From Mycobacterium sp. 852002-51163_SCH5372311 (GTDB lineage: Bacteria > Actinomycetota > Actinomycetes > Mycobacteriales > Mycobacteriaceae), in NCBI RefSeq assembly GCF_001667115.1, contig NZ_LZIJ01000124.1, forward strand, positions 62,001-126,000: DNA of 64,000 bases, written 5' to 3'. The notes below the pieces were generated by a model that saw only the letters and a list, made by a program, of their open reading frames with translations, was not told the origin of the DNA and searched no databases. Positions 55,454 through 64,000 of this stretch are shown here, in pieces; within the stretch, counting starts at the first letter, position 1, and every line of letters starts with the position of its first letter. The position numbers and the translations under genes were made by a program.

Positions 55454-58183
55454 CTACCCGGCGTCAACTGCGACGACGCCGCGCCGCACATCATTGATAG
55501 CTTGCTTTGCGGTAGTCCGCAGCGCGGCGTCCGGCGTGGCATTGCGAACCTGGTCCAGCAGGTCGAGAACCTGTCGGCACCAGCGCACGAAGTCGCCCGC
55601 TGACATCGGGGGCTCGGCGGCGGCCAGCGCGGCGGCGAGATCTCCGGTTCGGGCCCATCGGTAGATCACCCGAACGAAGCCGTCGTCGGGCTCACGACTC
55701 TGCGCAATCCGGTGACGTTGCTCATCGGCGCGCAGCGTATTCGACAGCCGCGACGTCTGCAGCAGCGCCTGGCGCACTCGTTGGGTGGGCGACTCGGCGG
55801 CATAGGGGGTGCTCGGCGCATCGCCGCGCGTCTCGTAGAGCACCGACGAGACCACCGCCGCGAGCTCGGCCGGTTTCAAGCCCGCCCACGCGCCGGTACG
55901 CAGGCACTCGGCCACCAGCAGGTCGCTCTCGCTGTAAATCCGGGCCAACAGCCGTCCGTCGTCGGTGACCTGTGGATCGGTGGACGGGCCGCGGATGAAG
56001 CCGCGCTCGGTGAGCAGACCGACGATGCGGTCGAATGTCTTGGCCAACGAGTTGGTGGCCGCCGCCACTTTCCGCTGCAGTTGCGCATTGTCACCTTCGA
56101 TGCGCAGATAGCGCTCGGCTTCGCGGATCTGCTCTTCGCCGGCGGTGTGGGCGGGATGGCGGCGGAGTTCGGCCCGCAAGGACGCCAGCTCGGGGTCATG
56201 GAACTCACCGGCCTGTTCCTTCCCGCCGCGTCGCCGCGTCGATACCGGCAGCCCGGCGACGGCCGACCGCAGCGCCGACGCCAGATCCCGCCGGACCCGT
56301 GGCTGCCTATGCTCGACCCGCTTGGGCAAAGTCATCGACCCGACCGGGGTTGACGCTCCCGAGTAATCCGCCGACGAAATCCGGCCCGCCCACCGGTTTT
56401 CGGTCAGCACCAACGGCCGCGGGTCAGAGCTGTCGCGCGCGGATTCCAGCACCACCGCCAGCCCCCCGCGGCGGCCGTGCGTGATGGTGATGATGTCGCC
56501 CCGCCGCAGCGCAGACAGGGCGTCGTTGGCCGCCTGCCGTCGTTGCAGCCGAGACGCACGGGACTGCGCACGTTCCATCTCGGACACCCTGGCGCGCAGC
56601 CGCGCGTATTCGAGGATCGGTGCGTCCTCTCCACCGAGTTCCGCCGCGATCTCGGCCAGCATCCGTTTGCCGCGTTCGATGCCCCGGACCAGTCCGACGA
56701 CGGATCGGTCCGCCTGATACTGCGCAAAAGACTGTTCCAGCAACCGATGCGCCTGCTGCGGGCCCATCTGGTTCACCAGGTTGATCGTCATGTTGTACGA
56801 CGGCGCGAACGAGCTGCGCAGCGGAAAGGTGCGGGTCGAGGCCAAGCCGGCCACCTGCGCGGGTTCGCTGTTCTCGTCGTTGGGGTTCCACAGCACCACC
56901 GCGTGGCCCTCGACGTCGATACCCCGCCTGCCGGCGCGGCCGGTCAACTGCGTGTACTCCCCCGGGGTCAACGGCATGTGTTGCTCGCCGTTGAACTTCA
57001 CCAGCCGCTCGAGCACCACCGTGCGGGCGGGCATGTTGATACCGAGCGCCAGGGTCTCGGTGGCGAACACCGCTTTGACCAGCCCGGCGGTGAACAGCTC
57101 CTCGACGGTGTGCCGGAAGATCGGCAGCATTCCGGCATGGTGGGCCGCCAAACCGCGCATCAGCCCTTCTCGCCATTCGTAGTAGCCGAGGACCGCGAGG
57201 TCGGAATCCGCGAGGTCGCCGCAGCGATGGTCGATCACCTCCGCGATCCTTGCGCGCTCCTCTTCGGTGGTCAGCCGCAGCGGCGATCGCAGGCATTGGG
57301 CGACGGCCGCGTCGCAGCCGGCCCGGGAGAACACGAAGGTGATCACCGGCAGCAACGCCTCGGAGTCCAGGACCGCGATCACCTCCGGGCGTGCCGGCGG
57401 CCGGTAGAAGCGCGGCCGACCCGAGCCGCCCCGGCCGGAATTGCGGCGCGGCTGCCAGTCGGCCAGCCGATCGGCCTCACGCCGATGCGCGATATGGCGC
57501 AGCAGCTCAGGGTCGACCCGGGAGCTGTCGGTTTTGCTGTCGTAGTCGAACAGGTCGAAGAGTCGCTTGCCGACCATGACGTGTTGCCACAACGGCACCG
57601 GCCGGTGCTCGTCGACCACCACCGTCGTGTCTCCACGCACGGTCTGGATCCAGCCACCGAACTCTTCGGCGTTACTCACCGTCGCCGACAGGCTGACCAC
57701 CCGCACCTCGTCGGGCAGTTGCAGGATGACCTCCTCCCAGACCGGCCCCCGCATCCGGTCCGCGAGGAAGTGCACCTCGTCCATTACCACGTAGGAAAGT
57801 CCTTGCAGCGCAGGTGAATCGGCGTAGAGCATGTTGCGCAGCACCTCGGTGGTCATCACCACGACGGGGGCGTCGCCGTTGACCGACATGTCGCCGGTCA
57901 GCAGTCCGATCAGGTCGCGGCCGTAGCGCGCCGTTAGGTCGGTGTGCTTCTGGTTGCTCAGCGCCTTGAGCGGTGTGGTGTAGAAGCACTTGCCGCCGGA
58001 TGCCAGCGCCAGGTGCACCGCGAATTCACCGACGACCGTCTTGCCGGCGCCGGTAGGCGCGCAGACCAGCACACCGTGGCCGCGTTCCAGTGCCGCACAG
58101 GCCCGCTGCTGAAAGTCGTCGAGCGAGAATTGCAGTTCGGCGCTGAACCGGGCGAGCTCGGTCAGCTCCGTCAACTCGGTCAC
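55454..58183 (-). CDS. helY: Ski2-like ATP-dependent helicase HelY
   Basis: A 909-residue superfamily 2 helicase acting on RNA (or DNA). Walker A APTGAGKT (42-49), DEVH box (135-138), SLSATVSN, and the C-terminal TGRAGRRGID motif are present, followed by rRNA-processing arch-like and DSHCT-like parts. A short start repeat MTELTELTEL precedes the helicase core. GTG 58183 is the likely start. It is the last of the run prcB-prcA-pafABC-tatAC-helY but is separated from tatC by 90 bp with an inverted repeat. Confidence 0.94.
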   Translation of the reverse strand: MTELTELTELARFSAELQFSLDDFQQRACAALERGHGVLVCAPTGAGKTVVGEFAVHLALASGGKCFYTTPLKALSNQKHTDLTARYGRDLIGLLTGDMSVNGDAPVVVMTTEVLRNMLYADSPALQGLSYVVMDEVHFLADRMRGPVWEEVILQLPDEVRVVSLSATVSNAEEFGGWIQTVRGDTTVVVDEHRPVPLWQHVMVGKRLFDLFDYDSKTDSSRVDPELLRHIAHRREADRLADWQPRRNSGRGGSGRPRFYRPPARPEVIAVLDSEALLPVITFVFSRAGCDAAVAQCLRSPLRLTTEEERARIAEVIDHRCGDLADSDLAVLGYYEWREGLMRGLAAHHAGMLPIFRHTVEELFTAGLVKAVFATETLALGINMPARTVVLERLVKFNGEQHMPLTPGEYTQLTGRAGRRGIDVEGHAVVLWNPNDENSEPAQVAGLASTRTFPLRSSFAPSYNMTINLVNQMGPQQAHRLLEQSFAQYQADRSVVGLVRGIERGKRMLAEIAAELGGEDAPILEYARLRARVSEMERAQSRASRLQRRQAANDALSALRRGDIITITHGRRGGLAVVLESARDSSDPRPLVLTENRWAGRISSADYSGASTPVGSMTLPKRVEHRQPRVRRDLASALRSAVAGLPVSTRRRGGKEQAGEFHDPELASLRAELRRHPAHTAGEEQIREAERYLRIEGDNAQLQRKVAAATNSLAKTFDRIVGLLTERGFIRGPSTDPQVTDDGRLLARIYSESDLLVAECLRTGAWAGLKPAELAAVVSSVLYETRGDAPSTPYAAESPTQRVRQALLQTSRLSNTLRADEQRHRIAQSREPDDGFVRVIYRWARTGDLAAALAAAEPPMSAGDFVRWCRQVLDLLDQVRNATPDAALRTTAKQAINDVRRGVVAVDAG

Positions 58184-58199
58184 GCCGCGGCCACCGCAT

Positions 58200-58261
58200 C
58201 GCGCGAGGGTGCGTAAATGTGCGTCGAAATCGGCGTGTCACCGTACAAACGCGCACGCTCG
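58200..58261. repeat. Imperfect inverted repeat between tatC and helY
   Basis: The arms 58200-58211 (CGCGAGGGTGCG) and 58250-58261 (CGCACGCTCGCG) pair with one mismatch across 38 bases. It could end the tatC transcript, or be a dispersed intergenic palindrome of the same kind as those near 25.5 and 30.0 kb. Confidence 0.5.
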
Positions 58262-58273
58262 CGGCAAGAAGGC

Positions 58274-59239
58274 CTAGGTGACGTCGTCATGAATTCCGCC
58301 AACCGCCGACGGCTCGGCTGTCCGCGAGGCTATCGGCTCCGGCGGTTCGATGGCCGAGGCTTCGTCGTCGGCGATCTGCGCTTCGCGCTTGGCTTTTCGC
58401 TTATCGTGCAGCCGCGCGATCTGAATGGCCAACTCGAGCAGCACAGTCAACGCGAGGCCGAGCGCCGTCATGGAGAAGGGATCCGACCCGGGCGTGAACA
58501 CCGCGGCGAAGACGAACATCGCGAAGATCAGGCCACGCCGCCACGATTTGAGCCGCTCGTAGGTCAGCAGACCCACCATGTTGAGCATGACGATCAACAG
58601 CGGGAATTCGAAGCTGACGCCGAACACCACCAGCAGGTTGATCAGGAAGCCGAAATACCGGTCGCCGGACAGTGCGGTCACCTGCACGTCGCTCCCGACG
58701 GTCAGCAGGAAGTTCAGCGCCTTGGACAGCACCACATACGCCAGCACGGCGCCGCCGACGAACAGCAGCGCAGCCGGGATCACGAACGCCACCGCGAAGC
58801 GGCGTTCCTTCTGGTAGAGCCCGGGGGTGATGAATGCCCACAGCTGGTAGAACCACACCGGGCAGGCCAGCACGATCCCGGCCGCCATGCCGACCTTGAG
58901 CCGCAGCATGAACTGGTCGAACGGCGCCGTGGCCAGCAGGCGGCACTGGCCGTCGGCGCTGATCTGCGCACGCGCCGACTGCGGCAGGGAACAGTACGGG
59001 TGCCGCAGCCACTCTCCGAGGCTTTCCAGCCCGAAGATGGAATGCGAGTACCAGACGAAGCCGAAGATCGTGGTGAGCAAGATAGCGGCGAGGGAGATCA
59101 GCAGCCGAGTGCGCAGCTCGGTGAGGTGGTCGACGAGCGACATCGTCGCGTCAGGATTGGTACGGCTACGCCTGTTGCGCGGGTTGAGCCGCTTCAATAA
59201 GCCCGCGGCGCGCGCGGAGGTCTTGAAAATTTTCACCAC
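58274..59239 (-). CDS. tatC: Sec-independent protein translocase TatC
   Basis: A 321-residue membrane protein, the receptor of the twin-arginine export system. [18 protein letters not shown] is the conserved cytoplasmic start of the first helix, and six hydrophobic segments follow, with [18 protein letters not shown] in the family pattern. Tandem GTG codons at 59239 and 59236 are both possible starts. The C-terminal tail is hydrophilic and longer than in enterobacteria. It follows tatA by 43 bp. BlaC is one likely client in this window. Confidence 0.95.
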   Translation of the reverse strand: MVKIFKTSARAAGLLKRLNPRNRRSRTNPDATMSLVDHLTELRTRLLISLAAILLTTIFGFVWYSHSIFGLESLGEWLRHPYCSLPQSARAQISADGQCRLLATAPFDQFMLRLKVGMAAGIVLACPVWFYQLWAFITPGLYQKERRFAVAFVIPAALLFVGGAVLAYVVLSKALNFLLTVGSDVQVTALSGDRYFGFLINLLVVFGVSFEFPLLIVMLNMVGLLTYERLKSWRRGLIFAMFVFAAVFTPGSDPFSMTALGLALTVLLELAIQIARLHDKRKAKREAQIADDEASAIEPPEPIASRTAEPSAVGGIHDDVT

Positions 59240-59282
59240 GCTCGGTCAGGGGCGCCTAAGGCACCGCGACGGCGATGCCGGG

Positions 59283-59543
59283 CTAGGCCGGCCGCGCCTC
59301 GGGGTGATCCTGCTGTTGGGTCGTCGGCTGCTCGACGCGCTGCGACTGCACAGGCGTGGGCGTCTCGATGGCGGCAGACCCCTGGTGTTTCCCCTCGCTC
59401 TGCATTTCGCGGACTTCGGACTTGAAGATCCGCAGCGACTTGCCCAACGAGCGCGCCGCGTCGGGGAGTCGCTTAGCACCGAACAAGACGATCACCACCA
59501 CGATGAGGATCGCCCAGTGCCACGGACCAAAAGCACCTGTCAC
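59283..59543 (-). CDS. tatA: Sec-independent protein translocase TatA
   Basis: An 86-residue protein: one membrane helix (WHWAILIVVVIVLFGAKRLP), the FGAKRLPDAARSLGKSLRIF amphipathic helix, then a polar tail ending EARPA. GTG 59543 is preferred because GGAGG lies eight bases upstream; the ATG at 59549 is only two bases from it. In-frame codons further upstream lack support. Oligomers of TatA open the export path with TatC. Confidence 0.93.
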   Translation of the reverse strand: MTGAFGPWHWAILIVVVIVLFGAKRLPDAARSLGKSLRIFKSEVREMQSEGKHQGSAAIETPTPVQSQRVEQPTTQQQDHPEARPA

Positions 59544-59633
59544 TTTCATTACCTCCAGACGTTCACCCGATGCTACCGCAGCCGAGCCAACTGCCGGCAT
59601 GCTCGCGCGACGGCGTGGTGACCCGCGCAGGCC

Positions 59634-60602
59634 TCAGGCCTGGGTCGCGAGCTGGTAGGACTCCAGGGCCGCGACCGCGGCGTCCCTGACTCGCCGCGCC
59701 AGCGGCTCCGGTGACAATACCCGCACCGCCGCCCCGAACCCCAGGACGAGACGCGTCATCCAGTCGTCGGAGGCGTAGGTCATCACCGCCTCACAGGATC
59801 CGTCCGGCAGCTCACGTACCTCGCGCATCGGGTAGTACTCGAACATCCACGCTGCTGAGGGCGCCACCCACAGCTTGGCCGAAGGCAGCGACGGATCGCC
59901 GTCGAACAGTGACGTGTCCGGCGGTGCCTGCAGCACCGGTTCGGGCGGGGCGGCCGGCTCGTCCAGCTCGGTGGCGTCGACTATCCGGTCGAACCGGAAC
60001 AGCCGAACCCCCTCGGCGTCGCGAGACCAGGCCTCCAAGTAGCTGTGCCCGCCGATCAGCAGCACCCTGATGGGATCGACGATGCGGGTTGTCAGCGTGT
60101 CGTGCGAGGCGGCGTAGTAGTCGATGCGCAGCGCGTGCTTGTCCTGGACGGCGGCGCGGACCGCGGCCGCGGCACGGCTTTCGATGGGAGCCGGCTCGTC
60201 GACGGCAGCCACCGTACTGTCATGGCCGGCGGCGCCGGCCGCGGCCGCAAGTTTGGCGATCGCGCTGCGCGCCGCCTGTGGGTCGACCACGCCGGGGATG
60301 TCGGCGAGTGCCCGCAGCGCCACCAGCAAGCCGGTGGCTTCGGGCGAGGTGAGCTTGAGTGGCCGGTCGATGCCTGCCGAGAACGTGACTTCGATGGTGT
60401 CGCCGGAGAACTGGAAGTCGATGAGATCACCCGGGGAGTAACCGGGCAGACCGCACATCCACAGCTGGTTGAGGTCGGCCTCCAGTTGCTTGGGAGATAC
60501 TCCGAGCTCGGCGGCGGCCTCGGCGCGGGTGATCCGGGGGTTGGCCTGGAAATAGGGCACCATGTTGAGCAGCCGGACCAGGCGGGTGGAAACGGGAGTC
60601 AT
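59634..60602 (-). CDS. pafC: PafC, WYL-domain transcription regulator
   Basis: A 322-residue protein with an N-terminal winged helix-turn-helix (ITRAEAAAELGVSPKQLEADL), a central WYL ligand domain (ALRIDYYAAS...) and a C-terminal WCX extension. PafB and PafC act as a heterodimer that activates the LexA-independent DNA-damage response in mycobacteria. ATG 60602 overlaps the pafB stop (ATGA), so the two are made in equal amounts. Confidence 0.94.
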   Translation of the reverse strand: MTPVSTRLVRLLNMVPYFQANPRITRAEAAAELGVSPKQLEADLNQLWMCGLPGYSPGDLIDFQFSGDTIEVTFSAGIDRPLKLTSPEATGLLVALRALADIPGVVDPQAARSAIAKLAAAAGAAGHDSTVAAVDEPAPIESRAAAAVRAAVQDKHALRIDYYAASHDTLTTRIVDPIRVLLIGGHSYLEAWSRDAEGVRLFRFDRIVDATELDEPAAPPEPVLQAPPDTSLFDGDPSLPSAKLWVAPSAAWMFEYYPMREVRELPDGSCEAVMTYASDDWMTRLVLGFGAAVRVLSPEPLARRVRDAAVAALESYQLATQA

Positions 60603-61594
60603 GACGCCTCACCGATGCCAGCTTGGGCGGTCAACCGGGCCAGCACATCCTCGCGCAGGGACTGCGGCTCCAGCACGATGGCGTCGGCACCGTAACCGGT
60701 GATGTCTCGGGCCAGCTGGTCGGAAGATCCGACGTCGAGCTCGATCACCTCGCCGTCGCGGCCGGCCAGTTGCCGCGGCCCCAGGGATTTTCCGGCCCGG
60801 CGCAGCTCGGTGGCGCGGCCGTCGGCCACCCACACCGTGGCCTGAACGCCGCTCGGTGCCTCCCCGACCGCTTGCACGACGATCCCGCGCAGGTCCACAT
60901 CCTGGGGCACGGTGACCGCCCCGGGCGGCCCGATCGGCGTGACCTCGGCGCCTATGCGCGACAGCCGGAAGGTGCGGGTGTCGTCGCGGTCGCGGTCGTG
61001 GCCGACGAGATACCAGCGGCCGCGCTCGGTGATGACTCCCCACGGTTCCACGGTGCGAGTGGTGTACGGCGCGCTGCGCGACGACCGGTGCGGGAACTGC
61101 ACCGCCTGCCCAGAAGCGATGGCCGACAACAGTACTCCGAGCACGTCCTCCGAACCGCGCAGCCCCGGCACGCCGGCAGCCGACGCAATGGCCACCGGGG
61201 CATCCGGTTCGACGTCCAGCCCGGCGGCGCGCAACTTGAGCAGCGCGCCCTGGGTGGCGGTGATCAATTCGGGCGATTCCCACAGTTGGGCGGCGACGGC
61301 CACCGCGGCGGCCTCGTCGGGGGTCAGCTCGACCGGCGGCAGTTCATAGGCGTCGCGGTTGATCCGGTAGCCCTCGGTGGGGTCCAGGCTCGACACTTTG
61401 CCGATCTCGAGCGGGATGCCGAGGTCGCGCAACTCGTTCTTGTCGCGTTCGAACATCCGGGAGAACGCCTCGGCGCTAGGGCTGTCCGAATAGCCGGCCA
61501 CACTGGACCGGATCTTGTCGGCGGTGATGTAGCCGCGGGTGGACAACAGGGCGATGACAAGGTTCACCAGCCGTTCGACTTTCGAAGTCGCCAT
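60599..61594 (-). CDS. pafB: PafB, WYL-domain transcription regulator
   Basis: A 331-residue partner of PafC with the same layout: N-terminal helix-turn-helix (LLSTRGYITADKIRSSVAGY), a WYL domain (PHRSSRSAPYTTRTVEPWG) and a C-terminal extension. Starts MATSKVERLVNLVIAL at ATG 61594, 33 bp after pafA. Together with PafC it binds promoters of repair genes on DNA damage. Confidence 0.94.
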   Translation of the reverse strand: MATSKVERLVNLVIALLSTRGYITADKIRSSVAGYSDSPSAEAFSRMFERDKNELRDLGIPLEIGKVSSLDPTEGYRINRDAYELPPVELTPDEAAAVAVAAQLWESPELITATQGALLKLRAAGLDVEPDAPVAIASAAGVPGLRGSEDVLGVLLSAIASGQAVQFPHRSSRSAPYTTRTVEPWGVITERGRWYLVGHDRDRDDTRTFRLSRIGAEVTPIGPPGAVTVPQDVDLRGIVVQAVGEAPSGVQATVWVADGRATELRRAGKSLGPRQLAGRDGEVIELDVGSSDQLARDITGYGADAIVLEPQSLREDVLARLTAQAGIGEAS

Positions 61595-61627
61595 TTGCTC
61601 CAGCCTAGATCGAGTGGAGTGTGCGGT

Positions 61628-62986
61628 TTACATGCTCGCGATGAGCCGTTTCACCCGCTCGTCGACCGCCCGGAAGGGGTCCTTGCACAGCACGGTGCGC
61701 TGCGCCTGGTCGTTGAGTTTGAGGTGAACCCAGTCGACAGTAAAGTCACGCCCCGCCGCCTGGGCAGCGCTGATGAACTCGCCCCGCAACCTGGCGCGGG
61801 TGGTCTGCGGCGGATGGTCGACGGCCTCGGCGATCTCCTCGTCGGTGGTGACGCGCGTTGCCAGTCCCTTGCGCTGCAGCAGATCGAACACGCCACGCCC
61901 GCGCTTGATGTCGTGGTAAGCCAGATCGAGCTGAGCGATCTTCGGGTCGGACAGTTCCATGTTGTAGCGGTCCTGGTAGCGCTGGAACAGCTTGCGCTTG
62001 ATCACCCAGTCGATCTCGGTGTCCACCTTCGCGAAATCCTGGCTCTCCACGGCGTCGAGTTGGCGCCCCCACAGGTCGACGACCTGCTCGATCTGCGCGT
62101 TGGGCTCCCGGATCTGCAGATGCTCGACGGCGCGGCTGTAGTACTCCCGCTGGATGTCCAGCGCACTGGCCTGGCGCCCGCCCGCCAGCCGGACCGGCCG
62201 CCGCCCGGTGACGTCGTGGCTGACCTCGCGGATGGCGCGGATCGGGTTGTCCAGTGAGAAGTCGCGGAACGGCACGCCGGCTTCGATCATCTCCAGCACC
62301 AGCGCCGCGGTACCCACCTTGAGCATGGTGGTGGTCTCGCACATGTTGGAGTCGCCGACGATGACGTGCAACCGCCGGTACTTCTCGGCGTCGGCGTGCG
62401 GCTCGTCGCGGGTGTTGATGATGGGCCGGCTGCGGGTGGTGGCCGACGAGACGCCTTCCCAGATGTGTTCGGCTCGTTGCGATAGGCAGAAGGTCGCCGC
62501 CTTGGGTGTCTGCAGCACCTTGCCGGCCCCGCAGATCAGCTGGCGGGTGACCAGGAACGGCAGCAGCACATCGGAGATCCGGGAGAACTCGCCGGCGCGG
62601 ACGATCAGATAGTTCTCGTGGCAGCCATACGAGTTGCCCGCTGAGTCGGTGTTGTTCTTGAACAGGTAGATGTCGCCGCCGATGCCCTCGTCGGCCAAGC
62701 GCTGCTCGGCGTCCACGAGCAGGTCTTCGAGCACCCACTCACCGGCCCGGTCATGGGTGACCAGCTGGACCAGGCTGTCGCATTCGGCGGTGGCGTACTC
62801 GGGATGGCTGCCGACGTCGAGGTACAGCCGCGCCCCGTTCCGCAGGAAAACATTGGAGCTGCGGCCCCAGGACACCACCCGGCGAAACAGGTAGCGCGCC
62901 ACCTCGTCTGGTGAGAGGCGCCGATGGCCGTGGAAGGTGCAGGTGACACCGAACTCGGTCTCGATGCCCATGATTCGCCGCTGCAC
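61628..62986 (-). CDS. pafA: Pup-protein ligase PafA
   Basis: A 452-residue ligase of the glutamine-synthetase-like fold that uses ATP to join the C-terminal Glu of Pup to substrate lysines. Hallmarks: [49 protein letters not shown] and [17 protein letters not shown] 62986 gives exactly the length I recall for the M. tuberculosis protein; an in-frame extension to 63109 has no conserved sequence. The GTG follows a TACCCT -10 by seven bases. It is next to prcA, with no inserted genes between. Confidence 0.97.
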   Translation of the reverse strand: MQRRIMGIETEFGVTCTFHGHRRLSPDEVARYLFRRVVSWGRSSNVFLRNGARLYLDVGSHPEYATAECDSLVQLVTHDRAGEWVLEDLLVDAEQRLADEGIGGDIYLFKNNTDSAGNSYGCHENYLIVRAGEFSRISDVLLPFLVTRQLICGAGKVLQTPKAATFCLSQRAEHIWEGVSSATTRSRPIINTRDEPHADAEKYRRLHVIVGDSNMCETTTMLKVGTAALVLEMIEAGVPFRDFSLDNPIRAIREVSHDVTGRRPVRLAGGRQASALDIQREYYSRAVEHLQIREPNAQIEQVVDLWGRQLDAVESQDFAKVDTEIDWVIKRKLFQRYQDRYNMELSDPKIAQLDLAYHDIKRGRGVFDLLQRKGLATRVTTDEEIAEAVDHPPQTTRARLRGEFISAAQAAGRDFTVDWVHLKLNDQAQRTVLCKDPFRAVDERVKRLIASM

Positions 62987-62993
62987 GTAATCG

Positions 62994-62999
62994 AGGGTA
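62994..62999 (-). promoter_or_regulatory. -10 hexamer of pafA (TACCCT), leaderless arrangement
   Basis: TACCCT fits TAnnnT and ends seven bases before the GTG of pafA. It would give pafABC a promoter separate from the proteasome genes, in the 126-bp gap after prcA. Confidence 0.5.
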
Positions 63000-63112
63000 C
63001 TGGTTGTCCCACCGTGACGGTGCGGTAGCCGCGCCCAGAAGATGTTGTTAACCGGGTCGTGTCCATACGCTGCCGCAAGGCGATGGCCGTTCAGCCATCG
63101 AAGCCCCACGCC

Positions 63113-63901
63113 CTACTTCGACGATTCGCCGTCGGATTTCGCGTCCTTGGAGCTGTCCTTGGAGCTGTCCTTGGAGCCCTTCGAACCCTTCGGGCGCGCT
63201 TTTTGCAGCAGCGACTCCAGCGCGGCGCCGCTGATCCGCCGAAATGCCCGACGCGGCCTGTTGGCGTCCAGGATGGCCACTTCTAGGCTGGCCACGCCGA
63301 GCGAGGGCTGATCGCCGCCGTTGGAACTGCCCGCCCGCAACGCGTCCAGCGCGATCCGCAAGGCGTCGTTCAGATCGGCGTTCTCGGTGTAGGACTCCTT
63401 CAGAGCGGTGGTGATCGGCTCGGTAGTGCCGCCCATGACCACGAAGTGCGGCTCGTCGGCAATCGACCCGTCGTAGGTGATGCGGTAGAGCTCAGGCGGT
63501 TTGGTCTCGCCGTAGTGCGCGACCTCAGCGACGCACAACTCCACCTCGTACGGCTTGGCTTGTTCGGTGAAGATGGTGCCGAGTGTCTGCGCGTAGACGT
63601 TGGCCAGCTGCCGGCCGGTGACGTCGCGGCGATCGTAGGCGTAGCCGCGGGTGTCGGCGAACTGGATTCCGCCGCGACGCAAGTTGTCGAACTCGTTGAA
63701 CTTGCCCGCCGCCGCAAAGCCCACGCGGTCGTACAGTTCGCTGATCTTTTGCAGTGAGCGCGACGGGTTTTCGGCGACGAACAGCACACCACCGGCGTAG
63801 GCCAGGGCGACCACACTGCGGCCCCGGGCGATGCCCTTGCGCGCGAGCTCGCTGCGCTCGCGCATCGCCTGCTCGGGCGAGATGAAGTACGGGAAGCTCA
63901 C
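63113..63901 (-). CDS. prcA: 20S proteasome alpha subunit PrcA
   Basis: A 262-residue alpha-ring subunit with [20 protein letters not shown] at the gate, [14 protein letters not shown] and a [20 protein letters not shown] end. The catalytic Thr belongs to the beta subunit. The C-terminal tail is longer than my memory of M. tuberculosis PrcA (248), due to [18 protein letters not shown], a charged repeat. GTG 63901 overlaps the prcB stop (GTGA). Confidence 0.95.
   Translation of the reverse strand: MSFPYFISPEQAMRERSELARKGIARGRSVVALAYAGGVLFVAENPSRSLQKISELYDRVGFAAAGKFNEFDNLRRGGIQFADTRGYAYDRRDVTGRQLANVYAQTLGTIFTEQAKPYEVELCVAEVAHYGETKPPELYRITYDGSIADEPHFVVMGGTTEPITTALKESYTENADLNDALRIALDALRAGSSNGGDQPSLGVASLEVAILDANRPRRAFRRISGAALESLLQKARPKGSKGSKDSSKDSSKDAKSDGESSK
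63144..63177. repeat. 12-bp tandem repeat in the prcA tail
   Basis: Almost three copies of TCCTTGGAGCTG run in series on the plus strand, encoding KDSS repeats in PrcA. Slippage can lengthen or shorten the disordered tail without a frameshift because the unit is a multiple of three. Confidence 0.75.
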
Positions 63902-64000
63902 TTCTCACCGCCATCGGGACCGAAAGTGTCGGCGCGCGAACGGCTTTCGATGACCTCACGGGCCAGCTCGGCGATCCGCCCCTCGGGGACGTCGACCGCG
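63898..64000 (-). CDS. prcB: 20S proteasome beta subunit PrcB, C-terminal end; cut by the window edge
   Basis: Only the last 33 or so codons are inside. The reading [20 protein letters not shown] then [11 protein letters not shown] matches the PrcB C-terminus. Its stop overlaps the prcA GTG by 4 bp, so both ring subunits are translated together. The active-site Thr and propeptide lie outside the window, where the pup and dop genes would also be expected. Confidence 0.9.
   Translation of the reverse strand, partial: AVDVPEGRIAELAREVIESRSRADTFGPDGGEK

Noticed and set aside
56477..57817. 446-codon plus-strand frame opposite helY
   Set aside because: Antisense to conserved helicase motifs; His/Gln/Arg-rich and featureless.
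60623..62257. 544-codon plus-strand frame opposite pafB and pafA
   Set aside because: Antisense to two strongly conserved genes; no motif.
62987..63109. Upstream extension of pafA
   Set aside because: The conserved protein begins at GTG 62986, which also has a leaderless -10; the extension is not a known part of PafA.
1..64000. tRNA, rRNA, CRISPR arrays, complete insertion sequences
   Set aside because: Read on both strands; no cloverleaf-like sequence, spaced repeat array or transposase was recognised.

Overview
The window is chromosomal DNA of a slow-growing, non-tuberculosis-complex Mycobacterium. The assignment rests on high GC throughout, a PPE-family gene, a 13E12-type HNH gene, pks12, and a gene order close to my memory of the M. 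tuberculosis Rv2045c-Rv2110c interval. Family names come from motif recognition and memory of mycobacterial proteins; no database was searched. I cannot name the species.

Layout, left to right. (1) 0-17 kb: lipT (cut by the edge), lppI, an epimerase/PEP-mobile-domain fusion gene, and the 12.5 kb pks12, a two-module iterative polyketide synthase for mycoketide lipids. (2) 17-23 kb: the RNA polymerase partner rbpA, then a run of ppm1, lnt, an amidohydrolase and fxsA. In my memory of M. tuberculosis, Lnt and Ppm1 are one fused protein; here they are two overlapping genes, and lnt carries an apparent 1-nt frameshift. (3) 23-44 kb: a cobalamin region (cobN; cobG-cobH-cobIJ; cobL-cobM-cobK) broken up by an SDR, a flavin monooxygenase, an alpha/beta hydrolase, a 13E12 HNH gene with a LexA-like box on its start codon, a PPE gene directly upstream of the beta-lactamase blaC, and sigC. 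(4) 44.5-50.3 kb: five plus-strand genes of unknown function (Rv2078/Rv2079/Rv2083/Rv2082-like) with a low-GC patch. This is the least understood part and the best candidate for an undescribed system, possibly linked to type VII secretion. (5) 50-64 kb: an unusual large esterase-like protein, pepE, a FEN-type exonuclease, a repeat-tailed DUF4333 membrane protein, helY, tatC, tatA, then pafC-pafB-pafA-prcA-prcB, the pupylation/proteasome locus, which runs off the right edge.

How the genes work together. pks12 and ppm1 act in polyprenyl-phosphate and phosphomycoketide lipid metabolism, and lnt with lppI and lipidated BlaC in the lipoprotein branch. The cob genes supply most of the aerobic corrin-ring pathway. 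PafA, PrcA and PrcB form the Pup-proteasome route, with PafB/PafC as neighbouring DNA-damage activators and TatA/TatC as the twin-arginine export channel, a plausible route for BlaC. Many starts sit about 5-7 nt after a TAnnnT hexamer with no ribosome binding site, which points to frequent leaderless transcription and fixes several GTG/ATG starts. No tRNA, rRNA, CRISPR array, complete insertion sequence or cobalamin riboswitch was recognised.
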